Below are positions 57,367-64,000 of a stretch of 64,000 nt of DNA, one piece after another. Origin of the DNA: Kosakonia sp. BYX6. Lineage in GTDB: Bacteria; Pseudomonadota; Gammaproteobacteria; Enterobacterales; Enterobacteriaceae. Below the pieces are notes generated by a model. It was given only the letters and a program-made list of their open reading frames with translations. It was not told the DNA's origin and did not search any database. How positions within the stretch are numbered: position 1 is the first letter of the stretch; every line of letters begins with the position of its first letter. Both the position numbers and the translations under genes were made by a program. The stretch lies in the NCBI RefSeq assembly GCF_038449125.1, contig NZ_CP151800.1, positions 1,150,406-1,214,405 of the forward strand. Direction: 5' to 3'.

Positions 57367-58188
57367 TCACCGCAGTTGCGTGAACATCGCTTCCGCCATC
57401 ACCCACAGTGCCCGGTTAAGTTTCACGTCCCCGTCAATACCGCGAACGGCACGGGTATGTGACCGCCCCCCTTTAGCATTACGCCCACTGAGACCGCCCT
57501 TAATCAGGTTCTCCTGAATACGCTGGTACGTGGTCCACAGGTCGTTACTCTCATCCTGCCAGCGGCGCGGAGAGAGTATTTGCGACTCAGTCACCGGCTG
57601 GTGGTCTTCACCAAAGCGGTATGTGAGAGCGGCTTTTGCCAGTGCCTGCTGTGCCGGGGGCGGCAACAGCAACGACTGCATGGCATCCCGTTTCTCCTCC
57701 ACCCGGTCAAAAATCCCCAGTACCTCATACGCGCCTTCAATCACCTGACTCACCACGTCCCCCTTGTGCGGCACCCGCACCTCGCCAAACGACTCACCAC
57801 AGACAAGGCCGTTCTGACAAACCGCACGAAATAGTCCCGGCAGCATCTGGTACGAACTGCTGCCATCGTGAGAGTTGAGCAGGATAATTTCCGGCACCTG
57901 CTTACCAGTTATCTGTCCCTCACGCCGCAGACGCAGCATATGCTTGGTGTGTTCTCGACGATCCGGATCACGCACACGGGTCTGACAGGCAAAGAATGGC
58001 TGGAAGCCTTCTCGCTGCAGGCTGTCCAGCAAGGAGATGGTGGGTATATAGGTGTAGCGTTCACTACGGGACTCGTGTTTGTCCTCGCTGAACACGCTGG
58101 GCACGACGCGAAACAGCTCTTCACGGGTTAACGGACGGTCACGACGGATAAGATTTGCAGCGCCAAAGCGCGAGGCCAAACGGGTCAT
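57367..58188 (-). CDS. yfjQ: YfjQ-family DUF932 protein
   Basis: A 273-residue protein from ATG 58188, exactly the length of E. coli YfjQ, with AGGAG upstream. DUF932 (phage/plasmid-like) blocks: SERYTYIPTISLLDSLQREGFQPFFACQTR and EIILLNSHDGSSSYQMLPGLFRAVCQNGLV. Function unknown; some relatives are single-strand annealing or plasmid maintenance proteins. About 90 bases after yfjP. Confidence 0.92.
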   Translation of the reverse strand: MTRLASRFGAANLIRRDRPLTREELFRVVPSVFSEDKHESRSERYTYIPTISLLDSLQREGFQPFFACQTRVRDPDRREHTKHMLRLRREGQITGKQVPEIILLNSHDGSSSYQMLPGLFRAVCQNGLVCGESFGEVRVPHKGDVVSQVIEGAYEVLGIFDRVEEKRDAMQSLLLPPPAQQALAKAALTYRFGEDHQPVTESQILSPRRWQDESNDLWTTYQRIQENLIKGGLSGRNAKGGRSHTRAVRGIDGDVKLNRALWVMAEAMFTQLR

Positions 58189-58279
58189 AAGCAGACTCCT
58201 CATAATGGGAAAACAAATAAAAGAAAACCCCGTCGCATTGGCGACAAGGTTAGGGAAATAACAGGGATGGGTTAAATAC

Positions 58280-59143
58280 TTAAAAGAAGAAATCCCACAC
58301 AGCACGGGCAACGGACACCACGGTGTTACGGACGGCCTGTATTACGGCCCGCACCGGAGCGGGAATAAGGGGGAAAGCACTGACGGTATCAAGTACCGCA
58401 CCTACGGTTTCACCGAAATCGTCACGTGCCTGCTCTCTGACTACCGTTGTGCGAAAGGGCCGCTGCAGTTGCGACACCACCGGACTGCTGGCCTCGCGTG
58501 GCAGACATTTAATCATCCGCTCTGCCATCACCCGCAATCCCCACTGCAGACGAACCGACACAGCACACACTGGATGCACGGGCTGGAACAACTCATGCAA
58601 CAGGCAGATTTTGCGGCTGATGTTTTGCTTCTGCTCCGTGGACAGGGTGTTTCCACCGCTTGTGGGTTCAGCTTTGTCTGACTGGCTGATAACAAACAGC
58701 ACCTTATGCCGGTATGCCTCACCAATCACCTGCCTATAAAAATGCTCATCCACCGCCAGTGCCCGATCATCAGCCTTAATCAGCCACAGTACCAGATCAA
58801 GCCGGGGAAGCTGTTCACGGTACAACCCTGCATACTCAGTATCGCGGGCACTACTTTCACCCACTCCGGGCAGGTCCACGATGGTCATAAACCGCTCACC
58901 GACTTGCAGGCGAAATCGCAAAGGTTCACGGGTGCAGGCCGCGACATCGCTGACAGGCGATATTTCGCCGACAAACAAGTCATTACAAAGACTACTTTTT
59001 CCTGAGCCGGTTTTACCCATAATTCCAATTACTGGTTCGTAATTGGAGAGAAGACGAATTTGCTGCATGGCCTGTTCTGAGATCCATGTAGGCAAGCCAT
59101 TAAGTGAATCTTGCAGAGTCTGCAAGCTTTCTTGAATTTTCAT
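58280..59143 (-). CDS. yfjP: YfjP-family GTPase
   Basis: A 287-residue GTPase (E. coli YfjP 287). G1 GKTGSGKS (43-50), G3 DLPGVGE, and a G4 variant SQSDK. The C-terminal end is hydrophobic (about 255-287), suggesting membrane attachment. Role in CP4 elements unknown. Starts the minus-strand yfjPQR run. Confidence 0.92.
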   Translation of the reverse strand: MKIQESLQTLQDSLNGLPTWISEQAMQQIRLLSNYEPVIGIMGKTGSGKSSLCNDLFVGEISPVSDVAACTREPLRFRLQVGERFMTIVDLPGVGESSARDTEYAGLYREQLPRLDLVLWLIKADDRALAVDEHFYRQVIGEAYRHKVLFVISQSDKAEPTSGGNTLSTEQKQNISRKICLLHELFQPVHPVCAVSVRLQWGLRVMAERMIKCLPREASSPVVSQLQRPFRTTVVREQARDDFGETVGAVLDTVSAFPLIPAPVRAVIQAVRNTVVSVARAVWDFFF

Positions 59144-59510
59144 GAAATCTCCTGAGAAAAAGAAAAAACGGCGAACCTGTATGTGTTCGGCGCAGTAATG
59201 CTATATACAATTTAATTATATCTATCTGAAATTAAATGGGATTTCATGTTGGTTCATGTAACGTTTATCTGAAACGAACATAGAGCTTTTTATGGGGTTT
59301 GGGTACTAAAAGAGTTAAGGAGTTGATGGGGAAGTAATTTTCTTAAACATGAAATGAGCAGAATTTTAAGTATTAAAAAAATAAAAGTCCTGCCTTTGTA
59401 TTTAAATAATTGATTTTTAATGTTTTTTAGTTGGAGAGATAGGTTGAGAAATCTTCGTACGATGTGCATAATATCTCTCTAGGATGCACATGAAATGTTG
59501 AGTTAACCCG
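59144..59510. promoter_or_regulatory. Divergent region between yfjP and methyltransferase
   Basis: A 367-base, very AT-rich region holding the promoters of the minus-strand yfjPQR run and the plus-strand cargo operon. GATGTGCATAATATC and GGATGCACATG (near 59460-59491) carry the same TGCAC/GTGCA words in inverted order and could be an operator for the cargo operon. No gene. Confidence 0.45.
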
Positions 59511-60566
59511 TTGAAAAAAAATGCAAAAAAAATGATCGAAGAATATATTAATGGCACTCAAAAGCATCCATTGTTTGTGCAGGGCGATGCTCTATCTGTC
59601 CTTAAATCAATGCCCGATGAGTCAGTAAACTGTGTGATAACCTCACCACCATACTGGCTACAAAGAGAATATGAAAATGGTGGGCTTGGCCAAGAGAAGA
59701 AAAAAGAAGATTATATAAATAATCTTTTACAGATATTTAGTCAAGTGAAGAGAATACTTACAAGCGATGGTTCTTTCTGGCTTAATATTAATGATACTTA
59801 CTATAAAAAGAGTTTGGCTGGTATTCCATGGCGTATAGCTATAGCGATGATGGATGAGCAAAATTGGGTTTTGAGAAATGATGTGATATGGAATAAATTA
59901 AAAGGTGGAATGGACAGTTCTCGGGATAGGCTTAATAATTTGCACGAGAATATTTTTCACTTCGTTAAGGGCGGTAAATATTATTATAACATTGACGCTA
60001 TACGAACTACGTCACGAAAATCATATATAAAGAATGGTGCGGTAGTTTCAGCCACAGGCGTTACAGGTGTTAACTATAGAAGAAGAATCGAACTATCAAC
60101 AGCGTTGAGTGATGAGGAAAAAAAAATTGCTTTCGGCGCTTTGGATAGTGTGTTATTGGAAATTGCCAATAATAAAATATCAGATTTTAGAATGGTGATA
60201 AGAGGGCAGCACCGAACTACTCACTCTGATAGAGTAAAAATATCAGGTCGAGCCAGAGAGTTGCAGGAGAAGGGGTTCTATTTCTTAAAATATCATCCGA
60301 AGGGAAGTAAGCCGAGTGATGTATGGGAAATACCGCCAGAAGATGCACATAAAAGGGGAGCTCATTTTGCGCCTTATCCAGAAGAAATTTGCATGATTCC
60401 AATACTTGCAACCTGCCCTGAGGGTGGAATAGTGTTAGATCCATTTGTTGGCACAGGAACAACTACTACTGTCGCTAATAGATTAGGTTTTAGATCAATA
60501 GGTATAGACCTTTCCGAACACTACTTGAAAATCGCTGAAAAACGTATTGAGAAAAAAAAATTATAG
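59511..60566 (+). CDS. Beta-class DNA amino-methyltransferase
   Basis: A 351-residue enzyme if the TTG at 59511 is used, or 344 from ATG 59532. Motif IV TSPPYW (44-49) precedes motif I DPFVGTGTT (310-318), the beta-class order; the S-P-P-Y form is common in N4-cytosine and some N6-adenine methyltransferases. An insertion with ALSDEEKKIAFGALDSVL (about 199-216) probably belongs to target recognition. No restriction nuclease is adjacent; instead it is 9 bases before a DGQHR gene. Low GC compared with the island backbone. Confidence 0.88.
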   Translation: MKKNAKKMIEEYINGTQKHPLFVQGDALSVLKSMPDESVNCVITSPPYWLQREYENGGLGQEKKKEDYINNLLQIFSQVKRILTSDGSFWLNINDTYYKKSLAGIPWRIAIAMMDEQNWVLRNDVIWNKLKGGMDSSRDRLNNLHENIFHFVKGGKYYYNIDAIRTTSRKSYIKNGAVVSATGVTGVNYRRRIELSTALSDEEKKIAFGALDSVLLEIANNKISDFRMVIRGQHRTTHSDRVKISGRARELQEKGFYFLKYHPKGSKPSDVWEIPPEDAHKRGAHFAPYPEEICMIPILATCPEGGIVLDPFVGTGTTTTVANRLGFRSIGIDLSEHYLKIAEKRIEKKKL

Positions 60567-60575
60567 GAGTTTAGA

Positions 60576-61553
60576 ATGTCTGATAATGATTACGATGTTA
60601 ATAGCTACACTTTTAGTTTGATCACCCAAGGACGGCATAAATTCTATTCCTTAACACTGTATTCTGATATATTAGCTGATACTTGTTTTGTTACAACGAG
60701 ATATGACGACCCTTTAGAAGGTTTCCAACGACGCTTAGATGAAAAACGTGCTCAAGAAATTGCAGACTACATTGATAGCGGATTTGGAACAATACCTAAT
60801 GCAGTCGTATTATCGGCACAGCCTGAAGCTGAACTTACAGTTAAAAAAGGGGGGCGAGCTCTTACGATAAAAATGCACCCTAAGGCTTTTTTAGTGTTAG
60901 ATGGTCAACATCGGGTTTGGGGATATAAATTAGCAAAAAGTAAACTGCGCATCCCTGTTGTGATATATACAGGCTTGACTAAGGCTGAAGAAACAAGGCT
61001 TTTTATTGATATAAATACGAAACAGAGACCAGTTCCAAGTGAGTTGCTTCTCGATATTAAGCAACTTGCTGAATTGGAAGGGGACGTTGAAAGTCTTCTG
61101 CGTGATTTATTTAATCAATTTCAAAAAGATAAGTTTAGCGTATTAACTGGATTATTAAGTCCTAATGAAAAAGTTAAAGGTAAAATTAGTAGAACAACAT
61201 TTAACACAAGTTTCTCAAATATAATTGGCGTTCTTGGCAATAAGAACACGGATGAGTTGTATGAAATATTTAACTCTTATCTCGGAGCTATTGTAGATGT
61301 ATTTGAAAAGGCAGGGTTTAAGAGTGAAATAACAACACCAAATATTTTTAAAGGAATAATCGCATTCTTCCCAGAAGTTGCTTCTAGAGTTAAATATAAA
61401 TTTAATTCTGAATACAGTAATGAAAATTTTGCTGAAATTATACAGCCAGTGCCTTTATCTTTAAATAAGGCTCTGATTTTAAAGTCTAAAAGATCCTATA
61501 AGACGTTGACTGAAGCCTTAAATAACTCATTGACAAAAAGTTTCCAGCTATGA
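60576..61553 (+). CDS. DGQHR-domain protein (DndB-like)
   Basis: A 325-residue protein with the DGQHR signature at 109-113 (FLVLDGQHRVWGYKL) and the companion block FIDINTKQRPVP (143-154). In DndB, the best-known relative, this fold takes part in control of phosphorothioate DNA modification. Here no dndA, C, D or E is seen. It is 9 bases after the methyltransferase and 4-13 bases before the next gene, so the three are one operon. Confidence 0.85.
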   Translation: MSDNDYDVNSYTFSLITQGRHKFYSLTLYSDILADTCFVTTRYDDPLEGFQRRLDEKRAQEIADYIDSGFGTIPNAVVLSAQPEAELTVKKGGRALTIKMHPKAFLVLDGQHRVWGYKLAKSKLRIPVVIYTGLTKAEETRLFIDINTKQRPVPSELLLDIKQLAELEGDVESLLRDLFNQFQKDKFSVLTGLLSPNEKVKGKISRTTFNTSFSNIIGVLGNKNTDELYEIFNSYLGAIVDVFEKAGFKSEITTPNIFKGIIAFFPEVASRVKYKFNSEYSNENFAEIIQPVPLSLNKALILKSKRSYKTLTEALNNSLTKSFQL

Positions 61554-61566
61554 GGGAATGAAATTT

Positions 61567-62538
61567 ATGTCAATAGCATCAGATGTTTTAAGGCCTTATT
61601 TTGTCGATGGATTAACCGATGTGAGTGGTGTTACTGACACCACTTTCAAGCAATGGATAGAATCCGAGCCTCAAGTTCTAGATAGTTATAATGTTACAAG
61701 TAAACAGTTTAATTTTTATATCAGCAATAAGGAAACATTTTTAAGAGCCTTAGCTTTTGATATTTCTAGGATGACAATTGCGACATTTGAGTCAATTTAT
61801 GATATTTCTGCCGAGTATGAAATTCCTCGCTCAACTGCTTGGCCGCTGATACGCTCTTATTACTCTGCGTTTTTTGCAGCACATACGTTATTGAGAATTT
61901 TAGGTTATGGAGTTATACAACTAGAAAGAAATCAATCGGAAAAGCTTACTGCAGCTTTGAAATATCATGCTAATCCTCCTGGTGTTAATATAAGTGATGG
62001 GTTGCATTTGGTTATTTATCATAAGGATTTATCCTCCTTTTCAATTCAAAAACTAAACAATGGTTCTCATGAGGATACATGGTCTGTACTAGCAGAATTG
62101 CTGTCTAAAATTTCCGCTGAATTTTTACTTGATAAAAACCCAGTAAGTCAACAAAAGAAGCAGTTCTTATTTAGCCAATTGGACGATTTAGTCAAGGTAA
62201 TGAAATCACATCCCTGCCATGTTCGTGCAAATTGGTTATCTAGATTACGCAACGAAATAAATTATCAACACAAACATGGAGCTTGGTATCCACACGAAAA
62301 ATCGAAAAATTTTCGTACAGTTGTGTACAACAACTTAAGCTCGTGGAATAAAGAGCCTATCTTGAAAATTACTGATAAAGCTCATTACCTTGATAAATAT
62401 ACTCAAGTATGTACTTTCCTAGTTTCCTTGGTACGGGAGTTGACTTATGACATTGCGAGTAGGAATCCTAATGATGAATCATTTCTAAAAGTAACAGCAA
62501 TAAAAGCTTTAAAACAATCAGAAAAAGGAAGAGGGTGA
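61567..62538 (+). CDS. Putative HEPN-domain protein, third gene of cargo operon
   Basis: A 323-residue protein from ATG 61567 (or 326 from 61558, only 4 bases after the previous stop). GAGGG lies 11 bases before the later start. Helical. Two HEPN-like features in the longer numbering: a helix SYYSAFFAAHTLLRILG (about 100-116) like the YYxxFxAAxxLL of HEPN proteins, and R231-N-E-I-N-Y-Q-H238, an R-N-x5-H motif. This suggests an RNA-cutting effector. I do not recognise the full-length family. An alternative is a helical scaffold with a chance motif. Confidence 0.55.
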   Translation: MSIASDVLRPYFVDGLTDVSGVTDTTFKQWIESEPQVLDSYNVTSKQFNFYISNKETFLRALAFDISRMTIATFESIYDISAEYEIPRSTAWPLIRSYYSAFFAAHTLLRILGYGVIQLERNQSEKLTAALKYHANPPGVNISDGLHLVIYHKDLSSFSIQKLNNGSHEDTWSVLAELLSKISAEFLLDKNPVSQQKKQFLFSQLDDLVKVMKSHPCHVRANWLSRLRNEINYQHKHGAWYPHEKSKNFRTVVYNNLSSWNKEPILKITDKAHYLDKYTQVCTFLVSLVRELTYDIASRNPNDESFLKVTAIKALKQSEKGRG

Positions 62539-62602
62539 TCTTTTATACTAATGTCTTAAATTTGATGTGTTATCGTCACAGTTGCATGAATTACCTATCA
62601 TC

Positions 62603-62627
62603 GGCCTTTGCGTGTAATGTAAAGGCC
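62603..62627. terminator. Hairpin between convergent cargo operon and yfjJ
   Basis: GGCCTTT (62603-62609) and AAAGGCC (62621-62627) form a 7-bp stem with an 11-base loop, midway between the two stop codons. No long T run, so efficiency is uncertain. Confidence 0.45.
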
Positions 62628-62637
62628 TTCTGAAAGA

Positions 62638-63258
62638 TTAGTTTCTACTGCATCCGAAATTTCTGTCACCATCACCGTAGAGCTTAGTATCTAATTTGGC
62701 TAAGTAATCCAGTCGGTTAAGAAGCTTTTTGTATTCATCCTCAAAGTTAAAGTCATTCACATCTAATATATATCGGCAATTTTTAGGGAAATGGACTAGT
62801 CCTGCGTAATCATCCAACTCCAGATCCAATGCGCTATACCATGCCCGTATAATCATCATCCGTAAGTTGCTTTCAGTCTCATAATCGCCTAAATGATAAT
62901 AAGCATCCTTATTAAAAAAAAGACCGAGATGAAAGTGGCATTTTCCCTCTTCAGAAAATTCCCTTACCCATACATGTCTCGTTCGATTACGATATATTCT
63001 TTTCCCTTCAGTTGCTCTCATTTTTTCATTTGCATCTAATATAGCATTTAGAGAATTGCGAAATCGAGATATCACTCCAGGCTCTAGGTTTGGGAAACAA
63101 CATACAGTATCACCTCTGTCAAGGATAGGTGGGTAATGCACATCAACACGCAATGCCATTGTTCTTGAAAATTCACCGATAGCATTTTGGACTACATCTT
63201 CAATATTTTTTCTATAGGCGATTACATGCTCACCATGGGAACCATTGTATAATTTCAT
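62638..63258 (-). CDS. yfjJ: YfjJ/YagK-family protein (inovirus Gp2-like)
   Basis: A 206-residue protein (E. coli YfjJ 208). It shows the family blocks ALRVDVHYPP, RHVWVREFSEEGKCHFHLGLFFNKDAYYHLG and GLVHFPKNCRYILD. The His-rich HFHLGL core is like that of rolling-circle replication (HUH) initiators, as noted for Gp2-like proteins; activity is not shown. Same order as E. coli CP4-57: yfjI then yfjJ. Confidence 0.85.
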   Translation of the reverse strand: MKLYNGSHGEHVIAYRKNIEDVVQNAIGEFSRTMALRVDVHYPPILDRGDTVCCFPNLEPGVISRFRNSLNAILDANEKMRATEGKRIYRNRTRHVWVREFSEEGKCHFHLGLFFNKDAYYHLGDYETESNLRMMIIRAWYSALDLELDDYAGLVHFPKNCRYILDVNDFNFEDEYKKLLNRLDYLAKLDTKLYGDGDRNFGCSRN

Positions 63259-63500
63259 GATTTATTTCTCGTATGATTTTAGGAGTTGTTTATATTAATA
63301 GATCACGTATGTGTTACTCGTTGTAGAAATATGGTTTTTAAGTTGTATCTAATTGTATAGATAAGTCTGAGTGATATCACTGTTATGATTCTGTATATGT
63401 TAGTATATATTACCTATCCAACATAAAAACACTTTCAAATTAACTTAAAGCCAAGTGTTACATCATTTCATAATGAAAAAACAACTCTGCAATTATTTGC

Positions 63501-64000
63501 CTATTGTACTGATTGTATATAGAGAGTTTTACCGAAATGTGTTACTACTATTCTTTGGTTAATAAGTAAGATATTAAGCAGTTCATCCATTTTGATTTTA
63601 TTTCTGAATCGATAAGGTCCGTATTGAAGAATCTTCGTTTTACTTATATGTGGTGGGAAAGTACTAGCGCAATAATTTTTTATCCAGGAGTATAGTTCGT
63701 CACTTTCATTATTAACAAGAGTAAATCCTGAAGCTTTAGAGAACAATCTTTTGTACTCATCAACATACCAGGCACTTATCTGAATTGCAGCTTCCACAGC
63801 TTTAATTGATATATCTTCGTTACGACCTTCGAAATAATGGAGTAATGCAGCAATTCTTGCCATATTCTCTGCCATTTTTGAAGCATAATCCTTCATGTTG
63901 GATAAATAACCAATTTCGCTCATTTCCGATTCAGTTCTGTTATAAAATGAGATCCATAGTTGCTCCGCCTGCGGAGAGAGTCGTAGGATCATTCGCTCAC
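63501..64000 (-). CDS. yfjI: YfjI-family DUF3987 protein, C-terminal part (cut by window)
   Basis: The last ~165 residues of a larger protein; the frame is still open at the window edge, so an internal ATG at 63992 is not the true start. The visible part matches the C-terminus of the DUF3987/YfjI family (FYNRTESEMSEIGYLSNMKDYASKMAENMARIAALLHYFEG, residues shown in two pieces in the full protein), which are primase/helicase-like proteins of satellite elements. Gene lies 242 bases upstream of yfjJ. Confidence 0.75.
   Translation of the reverse strand, partial: ERMILRLSPQAEQLWISFYNRTESEMSEIGYLSNMKDYASKMAENMARIAALLHYFEGRNEDISIKAVEAAIQISAWYVDEYKRLFSKASGFTLVNNESDELYSWIKNYCASTFPPHISKTKILQYGPYRFRNKIKMDELLNILLINQRIVVTHFGKTLYIQSVQ

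Noticed and set aside
61558..61566. ATG 61558 as start of the third cargo gene
   Set aside because: The GAGGG ribosome binding site is only one or two bases away; ATG 61567 has better spacing, though the difference is only three residues.
59511..62538. Classification of the cargo operon as a type II restriction-modification system or as dnd
   Set aside because: No endonuclease-like motif and no dndA/C/D/E genes; only the DGQHR fold is shared with dnd.

Overview
The window comes from an enterobacterium of the Enterobacteriaceae (an Enterobacter/Kosakonia/Leclercia-like genome; the genus cannot be fixed from sequence alone). The evidence is the enteric FlhDC/FliA flagellar hierarchy, enteric-type REP/BIME repeats, an SgrR-family regulator, and a CP4-57-like island next to a fragment resembling the 3' end of the tmRNA gene (ssrA).

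Layout. (1) 171-1814: SgrR-family regulator. (2) 2699-47251: a complete flagellar and chemotaxis system in one uninterrupted locus of about 44.5 kb. It reads flgNMA (minus), flgBCDEFGHIJKL-mcp-fliA-flhD1C1-motAB-cheAW (plus), fliC (minus), fliDST (plus), fliE-cheRBYZ-flhBAE (minus), fliFGHIJK-fliLMNOPQR-luxR-like (plus), flhD2C2 (minus). Every core part is present: rod, hook, filament, caps, MS/C rings, export gate and ATPase, stator, chaperones, sigma-28/anti-sigma pair and a full Che pathway with one receptor. It uses FlhDC and FliA rather than a sigma-54 regulator, so it is not the lateral Flag-2 type. It is unusual in carrying two different FlhDC pairs, one embedded behind fliA and one at the far end. 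(3) 48195-49820: a lone GMC-family FAD oxidoreductase. (4) About 50264-64000: a CP4-57-like genomic island. Its left boundary is a degraded duplicate of the ssrA 3' end plus the ssrA-type terminator, read on the minus strand; the integrase side lies beyond the right edge. Its backbone, read on the minus strand, is yfjI (partial), yfjJ, yfjP, yfjQ, [IS3-family element], yfjR, ypjK, yfjS, yfjT, yfjX, yfjY, ypjJ, yfjZ, ypjF.

Cargo. The island backbone is interrupted at two places by AT-rich plus-strand cargo. Between yfjJ and yfjP, where I recall E. coli K-12 carrying rnlAB, there is a tight three-gene unit: a beta-class amino-methyltransferase with a TSPPYW motif, a DGQHR-domain (DndB-like) protein, and a protein with a HEPN-like R-N-x5-H motif. 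Between yfjT and yfjX there is a second lone gene with an R-N-x3-H HEPN motif. The three-gene unit is the best candidate for an undescribed anti-phage or DNA-modification system.

How the genes work together. FlhDC should activate the rod, hook and export operons and fliA. FlgM holds FliA until the hook is finished, then GCCGATAN-type sigma-28 promoters (seen before flgM, flgK, fliC and fliD) fire filament genes. Placing flhDC1 directly after fliA suggests a feedback loop, with flhD2C2 as a second, separately controlled input. In the island, a CbtA/CbeA-type toxin-antitoxin pair, an antirestriction protein, a RadC-like protein and the cargo units form an accessory module typical of defence islands.
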